The notes under the pieces: generated by a model
Databases searched by the model: none
Told to the model about the DNA's origin: nothing
The model's input: only the letters and a program-made list of their open reading frames with translations
Position numbers and translations under genes: made by a program
Part shown: positions 1 to 10,677 of the stretch, in pieces
Position numbering within the stretch: position 1 is the stretch's first letter
Layout of the letters: the number at the start of each line of letters is the position of its first letter
Source of the DNA: Carnegiea gigantea
Lineage: Eukaryota > Streptophyta > Magnoliopsida > Caryophyllales > Cactaceae
Direction of reading: 5' to 3'
Length of the DNA: 64,000 bases
NCBI GenBank assembly: GCA_029747015.1
Contig: JAKOGI010000007.1
Location: 2,500,001-2,564,000 of the forward strand

Positions 1-1619
1 AAGAAATCTTACTCTCCGGTCACTTCTGGACAGTGGACTAATGGCTCTCAATAATCTAGAAACAGAAGAGGTTGGCGAACAAACCGCTTTTAGTGCAACT
101 CTGATTTGTGTTATTTGCATTTTGAAAAGCTGCATCGATCTGGATTGGCTGCAATGGCAGGCTAAGGTGTGTGAAAGCTGAGAGGAAAAGAGAAAAGATG
201 CAAGAGAGAGAAGGGTGGTAGATGACAAGAGATTCACCATGTGCCCTTACAGAATTATTGCAATCTTACATCTGTCAGCAAGATAAAATGTTCATTTTAT
301 AAATACGTAGCTGTTCATCATGGAGAAGCTGTGGTAATCATTCCATAACCAATCTGTAGAAACAAATGAGAGATTGCCATCATACTTCCAAATTTCATCC
401 CATTATTTGTATGTATACTGCAGTGTTCTGCCGCATTGAGCAGGCAAGATGAGTGAAGCAGAGAAAAGGGTAGGCTGCTAACGTGTGAAATTTTTGGGAG
501 AATTTGGCTTGGCTTCAAGCAGAGTTAATTAAACTACTGATGAATTCAGTGTCCTGAAGGATTTACTTTTCCTGAGGATAAAGAGAAGGTGTGATGTATA
601 TCAATGCCTTCTAGTTTAGGCATGAGACTGTGCTTCAATGTCTTGTGCTTTCTAGAGGAAAGAACTAGATGCCCTAGTGAGGAGCTTGGAAAATAGCAAT
701 ACAAGGGGACCTAAAGAAGGGTGGACCTTAAAGAGTATCATTTGGGTTAGTGGAGCAATAGACATGACTTAGGCCATTGTGACCTCTACTACAAGGACAT
801 GATCCTTGACAGAACTCTACAATCTTCTAGGATTCGGGTTTAGGTGTTTAGTCGTATGTCAGTTCATCCTTTCTTATTCATGCTTATTCTTCCTATTTGC
901 ACGATAGCTTTTTTCTTTGACCCGAGCTCCCATATTTGCGTGCATTTTCATCTTCTTGCTGACGGCCAACTACTTTTCCCCCCCCTCTCTTTCCCTGTTG
1001 GGTGTTCATTTGTTTTTATTTATTTTTGAAGATTTAACTTGGATGTTAAATGAAAATTGTCTTTGTGAATGTGTTTGAGCCCACCTCTTTGCTTGTCAAG
1101 GTTTAGGTTGCTTAAATATAGATCTCCCCTTACTTCCTTGGGTGACATTCGCATTGGATCACCATCACCATTGTTGTCATCATAGTTGTTCAAGAGATGC
1201 TTGGCCTAAGTTTTTATAAGCGTGTCAGCTTACATTATGGTTTCAAATTAGGTGTAAATTCTAGAATAGTGACTGTGAACCATATACGCATTTTTTAATG
1301 TGCTTGAACTCATTGCAATGTGCTAGGGTTTAGTTAAAAACTTGTGTACAGAATTGCTGCATATCTGTGAACCAACTTTAAGAATGTGGGACATTGATTT
1401 TATACGTCCAACATTTGAGGCATGCAATATCCTCCCCCCCTAAAGGTTCATGCTTGATATTTGGTGAACTTTGTCTTCTGTGCTCTTGAAATCACAATTG
1501 AGGTCTCTGTAACTCCATATATCACCTTGTAAATTATATTTGAATGTTGCTTGTTTGATAAGGAACCAAAAAGTTTCTGTTTACTAAATTTTGGATGTTC
1601 TGATTGTCATGCATTTCAG
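1..1619. other. Non-coding stretch upstream of first visible NERD-like exon
   Basis: I see no convincing exon here. The first recognisable exon of the NERD-like gene starts at 1620 in the middle of its PHD finger, so the preceding exons must lie before the window and this stretch is most likely a long intron. The first half of the PHD finger was looked for on the plus strand and not seen. Short open frames present have no recognisable content. Confidence 0.5.
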
Positions 1620-4600
1620 GTTGGCATTTATGTAACAGCTGTCAGAGAAATGCCATTTTTATGTGCTATACATGCCCTTACTCCTTATGCAAGGGATGTG
1701 TTAAGCAGGCTGACATCTTGTTCGTTAGAGGAAACAGAGGATTCTGTAGAACATGCATGACAACTATTATGTTAATTGAAAATATCCCCCAGGAAAACAA
1801 GGAATTGGTATGGTTGATATCTCTTTGGCATGATGTGTAAATTTTGGTGCTTACCTGGGCCAAGCTTTGTAAGCCTTCATAGTGGCATTTGTGGTGTTTT
1901 TTACATGGGTCACTCTATTGAGAAATCTAAGCAATAGGCCATTTACCAATTAGTCATTTTCTGCTGTTGCTATCTTGAATGGATGGTTTATTACGTCTCC
2001 TTGGCTTTTGCGGTCAAAATGTTTTGGACTGTGATGTCTGAATTTTGATTGAGGAAGGATATAATGTTGACAGAAACAGATCATTCCTCTTGTGTTGGGA
2101 TTTTGAGCCACTTAACCTGACTTTTGTTCTAGGAGATTGAACAGGCCGCTTTATTGACACGCGCCTGGAAGCGTTAAAGCCCCAAAAAATAACCCAATAA
2201 ACTCACATACAAGCCTATTAAGCCTTAATCTTAATTGGGTTCCCGGTCCACGGTTCGGTCCTTCGGACCACCCGGTCCAGACCGGGACCGGACCGAAGAC
2301 CGAACAAGGCCAGCCCAAGGACCGCAGACCAGACCGAATTCGCCCGGTCCGGTCCGGTCCAAGCCGGTCTTCGGTCAGGTCCGGTTCTGGACCAAGTGAT
2401 GAACAGCCCTAGCCTGGATGCTGAGGCAGGTTTATCTTTATATGCTTTCCTTGTCTCATGTCCATTGTGTATTACTCATCTGCATGCCTATTCTTGCAGG
2501 TTCAGGTAGACTTTGATGACACAACTAGTTGGGAATATCTGTTTAAGGTTTATTGGGTATATTTGAAACAGAAGGAATCATTCACCATAGACGAGCTAAC
2601 TCGTGCTAGTAATCCCTGGAAGGGATCTGGACCGGAACATAAGGATCAATTTCTACGGAGAATACTTGATGTTAATGTCAGTACCGTAGCTGACTTGAGT
2701 AGTGGTGACGTATGTTTGGGAACAAATGCTTCGAAAAGAAGGAAGACAAAGAAACACACACAGTCGAATATATCCTTGCAAAAGGTGGAGAAGGATGATG
2801 GGAAAAGGGCTCCATGTGTGCATGGACCAGCAGATTGGGCTTCTAAAGAATTGTTAGAATTTGTTGCGCATATGAAGAATGGTGATACATCTGCTTTATC
2901 CCAGTTTGATGTTCAGGCCCTTCTTCTTGAGTATATAAGGATGAACAATCTTCGCGATCCTCGCCAGAAATGTCAAGTTATTTGTGATAGGAGGTTGGAG
3001 AATTTATTTGGTAAAGCACGTGTTGGTCATTTTGAAATGCTAAAACTGCTTGAATATCATTTCAAAAAACAATCTCGCACCAATGGCATGATTCGGGGCG
3101 CAGCTATTAATCCTTGCAGTGGTCCGGTGGATGCTGATGGGATTACTGGAGATATCCAGATACAGAGTAGAGAAATGAAAAGGCAAGCTCGCAGAAAGGG
3201 CGATGAGAAAGGCTGGCAGTCTAATCTGGATAGCTATGCGGCAATTAATGTGCACAACATGAATTTAATTTACCTGAAGCAGAGCTTGTTGGAAAAACTA
3301 ATGGTGGATGCAGAAAAGTTTAATGATAAGGTTGTTGGTTCAGTTGTTCGAATCAGGATTTCCAGTAATGTTCAAAGGCAAGACATGCATCGTCTGGTCC
3401 GTATCATAGGTATAGATTTACTTTTAGTTTTCCATTGATTATCGCTTCTACATTTCATGTAAAATTACCTTCTTTTTATGAGAAATTACTAACAAGTGTA
3501 TGTCTAGGTACAAGCAAAGCAACCGAGCCCTACAAAGTTGGTGATAAGACACAGAATATCATGCTTAGGATATTAAATCTAAACAAGATAGAAGATGTTA
3601 CAATCGATGCAATTTCAGATCAAGAGTTCTCTGAGGTGACTGATATTCTTTTTGTACTTACTGTGTTTTTTTTCTCTGTGTGTTCTTATTTTTATTTTTT
3701 TGATGTTTTCATCTTTCATTTATCCCTATGCTCAATGTTGTTTTCTTATTTACCATTTATCCATCTGCTTGGGCTGGTGGGAAGGGGATGGAGTGTGCAG
3801 GAAGTAATGTTGTATTGGTATGACCGTATGAGTTTAAATTATATCAGTCATTAGTCATTGTTATTGGTATAAGAGGGATCCCTTATGTACTTATTTCTCT
3901 CCCTTCCACCCCCACTTCTAAAAATTAGTTTGAAGGGGAAGTATCCTCTGCTGTCTGTTATGGAGAAGCAAGGCTTTGGACTGACTGGTTATACCTCTGG
4001 AACTGGGAATATCTTTGCTTCAATTTTGAGTCATAGTTTAATGGCAAAGAGCCTACTGTAAGGTTTATTTTTGTGTTGATGTACTGCATGAAGAGCTGAA
4101 GAGCCTACTTTATGATTACTCTCCTCCAATACACTCGTAGGAAGTTTGTATCCAAGGCATTGATTGACCATGTCATCACGTATGAAAATAACCCAAGCCC
4201 CCCCCTTCTTACAAACCACTTTCTAGTCAGAAGATTTATTTTTTCCCTCACTGATCACTAATTGGGATTGCGAATTAGAAGTTGCTAAGGGCATGCAGCA
4301 TATTAGCCTCATCTCGTAGTGCATCTTCCGACTGTGAGAAATTTATGCCTCATTCAGTAGTTTAATATTAGTGTTCCTAAACTGTATTTTGGTTTCTCTG
4401 ATGAAAGTGTAATGCAACTATTGCTTTCTCACATCAAGTGCCTAGTTGTCAGCTTCATACTGAAAGCTTATTATTCTTTGAAATCTGATCATTTGTTTGC
4501 TGAATTGATGTTCCTTGAAATGCCAGGATGAGTGCAGACGCTTACGCCAGAGTATGAAGTTGGGCCTTGTCGAGAGGATGACTGTGGTAATTGTTGAAGT

Positions 4601-7600
4601 AATCAACGTTTACTGCAGATAGATGTTTTTTTAGTTTTTAAGATTTTCTTTTGGTTTTCAGGGTGAAATCCAGGAAAAGGCAATGGCTCTGCAGGCAGTG
4701 AGGGTTGATGATGTAAGTATACTTTTCTGATTGATTATGCTGGGATTCTGTTCTATGCCATTTCTGTTGTTTGTCTGTATGCTTATCAAGAAATGGTAAG
4801 ATTATGCTGTTTACATGTTACCAAGATTTACATGATTATTAAATTAGCTTGACATCCAGGTCCCATACTTGGATCATTGGATATCCTTTGTAACTAACTT
4901 GGTATTACCTGTCCAATGTAGTGGCTTGAAACAGAGGTACTGAAGCTTAGTCATCTCCGAGATCGAGCTAGTGAGATGGGGCATCGGAAAGAATATCCTT
5001 TAACTTCCTCTGAATTTCTTTGGTAGTGACTTACTTAAGTTTCTTCTCCACCGACGCCACCATGTACATCGTTTTGCATGCACATTTTTCTTGACCATAT
5101 AAACGCTTAGAGAACTTGTGGCAAAAATAGAGCTCCTGAAAACTCCTGAAGAACGTCAACGTCGGATACATGAAATTCCAGAAGTACGTGCTGATCCAAG
5201 GATGGATCCTAGTTATGGTTCTGACGATGATTCAGGAGAATCAGAAGCTAAGAAGCAAGGTAGGTTGCAGCCCTAATGTATCTTAAAGTCAACCTGCTGT
5301 ACGCCCCTCCCCCAAAAAAGAAAAAAAGAAAAAAAAAAATGCATGCGATGCATTGCTGCATACGTGTGTGTTTTTCTCCACCCTCTTAGTGGGATTTCAA
5401 CTCCAACATCTTCCACTTAAATGCATGATCTTTTTCCCCTTTTTACTTGATATAAATCTGTTCTTGAAGAATTGGATTTTTTATGATGTTTAATGTGTTT
5501 AGATGGGTCCATTACCCCAAGATACTCTATTCCGAAATTGAAGGCCAAAAATACAACAAAGGATAATGAGGCCAAGGCACTGAAGACCTCAGCTGCCAAT
5601 GGGAAGCTTAAGAGAAAGCTCGCTGCTAAATTTCATATGCTGAAGGTGGAAAGTGTTGTAAGACCTCTTCATTCCTTTCATAGATCTGAAAGAGTTGATG
5701 CTGCATCTAAAATCTCAGAAGAAGAACTCGGCAATCCAGCTGATGCCGGGGTTGGTGCTGCTGACCATGGTGGAATGACTCCTGCTGCGCCCGACACTTC
5801 AAGCACTCTTTTCACTGGTAAGGTGCTTATTTCAGACATTGGCGAGCTTGAGAAGATTTGGCATTATCAGGATCCATCGGGCAAAGTTCAAGGACCTTTC
5901 TGCATGCTGCAGCTGCGCAAGTGGAATTCTAGTGGTTTTTTCCCTCCTGATTTGAGAGTATGGAAGATCAGTGAAACTCAAGACCAATCAATAACTTTGA
6001 ATGATGCATTGCAGAAGCAGCATCCTGTTGAGCCTCGTGTACGCTTGCATGATGGAGCTAAATCAGATGATTGTGGAGTTAATTCTGTTGAGGCATTGAG
6101 GGGCAATGCCAGTGAACCTGGGTTTGGCAATAAGCCAGATGAAGGCAGCAACTCAAATTTGCCAACCGTAGGTGCTGCTTCCGTTGCTGAAGAGCAGTCT
6201 ATGTGTCGTCACACTAATTGGCAAGTAACAAACGATCAAAATGTCTTGGACCAACAACATATAACCAATCCAGTAGGAGGCGCATGTGTCAATGGGGAAG
6301 GCAATAAGCCAGATGAAGAAGGCAGTAATTTATACTTGCCTGGGATAGGTGTTGCTTCTAATGCTGACAAACAGTCTATGAGTGGCTGCAGTACACAGCA
6401 AGTAACGAGTGATAAAAAAGGCTTAGACGAATCTTCTGGACAGAACAATATGACCAACCCAGTTGGAGGTTCATTTGTCACTGATGTAGCCAGGCCAGGT
6501 GTTGGTACTGCTACCAATTCCCCTGGGATGGTGCACGTGAACTCTAAAACTGAGTCCTCTGATCCATCCAGTCCCAAACCGAGGTCTGATTATATTGATA
6601 TGGAAAGCCAGGCTGTTGGAAATGTACCATCCTGCCTGAATACTTCAGCAACTGCATGGGGAATGGCTGCTAATGGGACTGAGGTTTCTGATCCTTCAAA
6701 TCCCTTGCCAAAATCTGAACCTGAGGAGTCGAAAGTTCCCAATATGGAAAATATACATCCCGTCACTTCAGATACTTGCAAAGATTTAGGTGCTCGGTTG
6801 GGACGTAGATCTAATACAAATGAGTTTTCGGTTGTTTCAAGTCCTCCAGTGAAGACAGGAAATGAGGCTGCGAAAGATCTTGATATGTACAGGAAATGCT
6901 CTGCTGCTTCAGCCGGCAATGATCATGATTCAGGTACAAGAATCAGACTCTCTTGTGGAACTGATGTCTCTGAGCTTCAGAACTCTGCTTCAAAAGCTGA
7001 CAATGAGGACGTGGAACATAATGCTACAGAAAATGCACATTCGATTTCTTCAAATGTTCCTGTTATAGATCCTCACTCTAGTTGGAGTAGCGCCTCTGGT
7101 GGAAATGATGTCTCTCCTATGCTGAGCCCTAAACCTAACCTTGACAATGTGAAAAGACATGCTGGAGAAAATAAGCATTATGCCACTTCTGATGTTCCTA
7201 AGCAAGATCTAGGCACCAGCTTGCATAGACTATCTGATGGAGTTGCGTCTTCTGATATGCCTAGTGCCACTCCAAAGCCAGACGGAGAGAACTTGAAGAC
7301 CTCAACTGCAGAAATCAAACATTCTGTTGCTGGAAATATCCCTGGGCAAGATTCAGGCACTAGCTGGGTTGCTACTTCTGGAGTTATTGGTTTAACTGAT
7401 CCTGATACCTCATTGAAACTGGCTGATGAGGCCTTCAGAGATCAAGCATTAAATAATAATCATTCTGCTACTCCAAATATCCCTGGACAAGATTCGTGTA
7501 TTAGTTGGAGCACTGCTTCTACCCTGGTAGTGGGGGAAGTTCATCTTCCTGATGTTGCCTGTGAATGGGGTGCATATTCTATTATGCATCCCAAATCTGG

Positions 7601-9239
7601 CAGTGAATTCAACTCGAGTCTACTTTCGCGCCCATCATCCAAGCAGGCAGAGGTTGCCAGTGAGCAAGCCACCCAAACTATTGTTAGTTGTGTGCTGACT
7701 CATTGTTCCTCCAGCACTCCAGATTGTTATACTTGGCAGCCCATTGAGCTCAGCACATTAGGTGATGATTCTGTTTCAGATCTGTTGTCTGAAGTGGAGG
7801 CAATGGAGTCTTTAAGAGGTATGTCTTCCCTAACTTCAAGGATGGATTGTGGAGATGATCCGATCGATTCTCCAAGAGATCATTGTTTTAGTCTTGAAGG
7901 GCTGAATCTAAATCTAGATCTGGGGGCCAATGATGCTTTGAACTCCCCAGCTGATATACAGTTTCCCGTGCATCCTACTTCTGTAACTCAATCACAGGGG
8001 ACATTTCCTTTTCATGCTGTTACTAACTCAAGTCATGAAGTCAAGGTAGAAGTGAAACCGGCTTTTTCTTTGATGCCTGAGCAGAATTGTGTCTCAAATG
8101 GCCTACCACCTGATCATGCAGATCAACCACGAGCGGCATTTTTGGTGGATTTTCATGATCTTCCGAGAACCACTTGTACTATTGCTAGCTCAAGTCCTAT
8201 GGTGGAGGGAGAAATGAAAACAACTGATTTTTCATTGCCTGCCCTTAATTCAATTTCAGTGCCTCCACCACCTGCCCCTATAGATCAACCTCAGGGGCAA
8301 TTCAGAGTTGATGTTAATTGCCTTCCAAGTAGCACTTTTGCTTATGCTGAGCCAAGTCCCACGGTGGAAAGAGACGTGAAAGCAGCTATTGTTTCGATGC
8401 CTCCCTCGAATTCAATTTCAGATCCTGCACCACCTGCCCCAATAGATAAACCACAGGGGCAATTCAGAGTTGACATTGATGTTCTTCCACGTAGCACTCG
8501 TGTTCATACTGACCCAAGCCCTAAGGTGGAGATAAAAGTGGAAGTAGCTACTGTTTTGATGCCTCTCCTAAATTCAATTTCAGAGCCTCCACCGCCCACA
8601 CTGCTGCAACCACCACTGCTGCCACTGCCGATTCTATCTCCTCCTCCACCACCAAAACGACCCTCACCGCCACCTCCAGAACCGCCACCTCCTACCAGAT
8701 GCTTGGACTGCACATCAAGTTCCCATGAAAAGGGAGCGGCAGGTTCTACATCTGCATTGGTTCCAGAAACAATTTCGCAAAACCATCAACCTTCACCAAA
8801 AACTGCAAGCCTGAAAGTCGTGGGTGCTGAAACAAGGAAATCAGTTTCTGAAACAAGCAGCCATGGCAGGGAACCACCGGGACAAGAAAATCCTAAACTT
8901 TCTAGCTCAGGTTCCATTTTGGGGAATCCTAATATGCAGCGGAGCACTCGAGGGGCAAGCCCAGGGAATCGAATGAGTCAAAATCAGACTTCACCTAGAT
9001 ATAGTCATAGTGCTGGTAGACATTCTGGTCCAAAGGACAGGAGTCACCATTACCACAGTGTAGATTCAGGTTTTGGTAAGAGTAGGCCAAACTCATGGAG
9101 CAGGCAGTCATCTTTCGGAGGAGCAGGCTCTTCGAGGCCTCATAGTCACAGCCACAGTCATAGAGGGCAGCGCGTTTGTAAATTTTACGAGAGCGGATAC
9201 TGTAAGAAAGGTGCATCCTGTAAGTATTGGCACCCTTAA
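1620..9239 (+). CDS. NERD: NERD-like protein, 5'-partial (PHD end, SWIB, Plus3, GYF, CCCH)
   Basis: Inferred exons: 1620-1807, 2500-3409, 3508-3635, 4527-4586, 4662-4712, 4922-4992, 5105-5259, 5503-9239; phases agree throughout and give about 1765 residues to the TAA. Domains in order: second half of a PHD finger (GWHLCNSCQ..., 1620-1790), SWIB/MDM2 (about 2840-3060), Plus3 (about 3260-4600), a charged segment ending in HEIPEV and DPRMDP, GYF (WHYQDPSGKVQGPF near 5860), a long low-complexity region with two WG dipeptides (6657, 7566), a polyproline run (8585-8700), and a C-terminal CCCH finger (C-x7-C-x5-C-x3-H, 9170-9236). This order matches Arabidopsis NERD, a nuclear plant protein linked to RNA-directed chromatin silencing; family knowledge says it binds histone H3 and Argonaute. 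The start lies upstream of the window. It is unusually long and repeat-rich in the last exon. Confidence 0.93.
2150..2411. repeat. GGTCC/GGACC-rich palindromic repeat, likely hAT relic
   Basis: It lies inside the intron 1808-2499 of the NERD-like gene. The stretch 2235-2395 is a dense run of GGTCC, GGACC and CGGTT words on both strands, able to form many small hairpins. Read on the minus strand its right edge begins TAGGGCTGTTCATCAC, like the ends of plant non-autonomous hAT elements, whose subterminal regions are rich in such words. The matching left end is not clear, so this is a fragment or a degraded copy. Confidence 0.45.
4993..5104 (+). other. U12-type AT-AC intron of the NERD-like gene
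   Basis: The exon ends ...CGGAAAGA and is followed by ATATCCTTT, the U12 minor-spliceosome donor consensus. Near the other end TTTTCTTGAC (5086-5095) matches the U12 branch-site consensus, with the branch A at 5094, ten bases before a terminal AC at 5103-5104. Splicing here gives HRKELREL, which agrees with the conserved family sequence as I remember it; no GT donor fits. Using the later AG at 5109-5110 would also keep frame but would drop the conserved LR. Confidence 0.85.
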
Positions 9240-10677
9240 TTCTTAGAAATCCCCACATCGATGCGTACCGATGCAAATTTTTCTTCTGTAGATTATGTAA
9301 TTGTTGTACGATTATATCTGTTTCATAAATTGAAGGCCATACGAGGCCGAGAAATTGAAGCCCCAACAATGGTACGTTCAGAGTAGTTGAATGTTCGTCC
9401 GTGCAGTTTAGAGATGGGTGGCTGTCATTGTAACACATTCTGGCGGGAAATATTACTTTGTCATTCTGCTAGACAAACTTACAGTGAATCGCTTGGTAAC
9501 TTGCTTAGTTCTTAGTCTGATTGACAATCACTCAGTTACTTAAGACTATTTGCCCAAGATAAAATGGAGATAGGTGTTTATACATCAGAATTATGTAATT
9601 GCATAAAGAATGCTACTATTATATGTAGAATGACCTCATATAAGAATTTGTGTTTAAACCATAATATAAATCTTTTTCATCCGCCTACATTGTTTTTCAT
9701 AATGTGGTTAAGATGTTAAGTTTCTAAATTCAAACGAAATTCTTAGTTTCTAAATTCTCAATCTCTTTCGATAAATTATACCATAATGTCAGTTTCATGA
9801 ATATAAATTATGGTATGTTTTCATTCATTTGCCTACAATGTTTTCCACCAGGTGATTAAGTTTCTTTTTGGCTGATTCTTTTCCACAAGCATATCGTGTG
9901 AAGTAGTCTTGGAACGAGGGGTGGCAATTTTACCTGCACCTGATGGGTATCCGTTCGACCTAATCCGAAAAAGCGGATGGAAATTCAAAAGAAATGGATG
10001 ATGTATGATCTTTAGGCGAATTGGGTTGGATTCGGGTGATGCTCTATTCAACCCACTATCCGATCCATCACCCGCTTTATCATTCACTTGTTTATCCTCT
10101 ATTTTCAATTAGTTCACTTTTTATGTTTGTCCTTTAAATTTTACCCATTTTTTGAACGATTATATTGTTAATTTGTAAGTTTCGTCAAATTAATATGATA
10201 GATATGATGGTTCTTCATTTCTTAAAATATCTTTTTTAAACTTTTCAAAAACAGAAGCATATTTCTTCTTATAAATTTACTAACATATTACACATAAGTT
10301 TTCGTCACCTATTTACAATCCAATCCATCCGCTTTCACCCGCATACGATGGATGGATATATTGGATTGAATTTTTGCGGATGATAGGTGGATTAGATGAA
10401 TCGAATGAAAACGGACGATAAATACAGATGATAGTTCACCCAATTCGAGCCCGATCCATTGCCATTCCTCAACTATCATTTGTGAGCTCATCCCCCCAAA
10501 AAAACAAAAAAAGGAAAAAAGAAAACAGAAAGAGAAAAACTCAGTTTGGTTTAGCGCGCTTGTTTGTAAGTTAGTTTTGTTTCTCGTGGAGCTGCATTGA
10601 ATCGACACATGCGCGCGCACACACGCAGAGGAGACAAAGCGAGAGGGAGAGAGAGGGGAGTGCTGAGGACGTCGTGG
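9240..10677. other. Intergenic region between NERD-like and DUF726 genes
   Basis: It holds the 3' UTR of the upstream gene, AT-rich DNA with a diverged duplication around 9660-9840, a hAT-like element (9916-10470), and the 5' UTR and promoter of the DUF726 gene, including a GAGAGAGGG purine-rich leader just before 10678. No other gene is seen. Confidence 0.6.
9916..10470. mobile_element. Non-autonomous hAT-like element
   Basis: The left end reads GAGGGGTGGCAATTTTACC and the right end, on the opposite strand, reads GAGGAATGGCAATGGATC; both resemble plant hAT termini. Subterminal regions are filled with ATCCG/CGGAT and GGGTTGGATTCGGG words in both orientations. It has no coding capacity. I could not find a matching 8-bp target duplication, so the ends may be eroded. 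Confidence 0.5.

Noticed and set aside
5818..5835. GTAAGG...TTTCAG that looks like an intron in the last NERD-like exon
   Set aside because: It is only 18 bases, far below the minimum plant intron, and the frame reads straight through.
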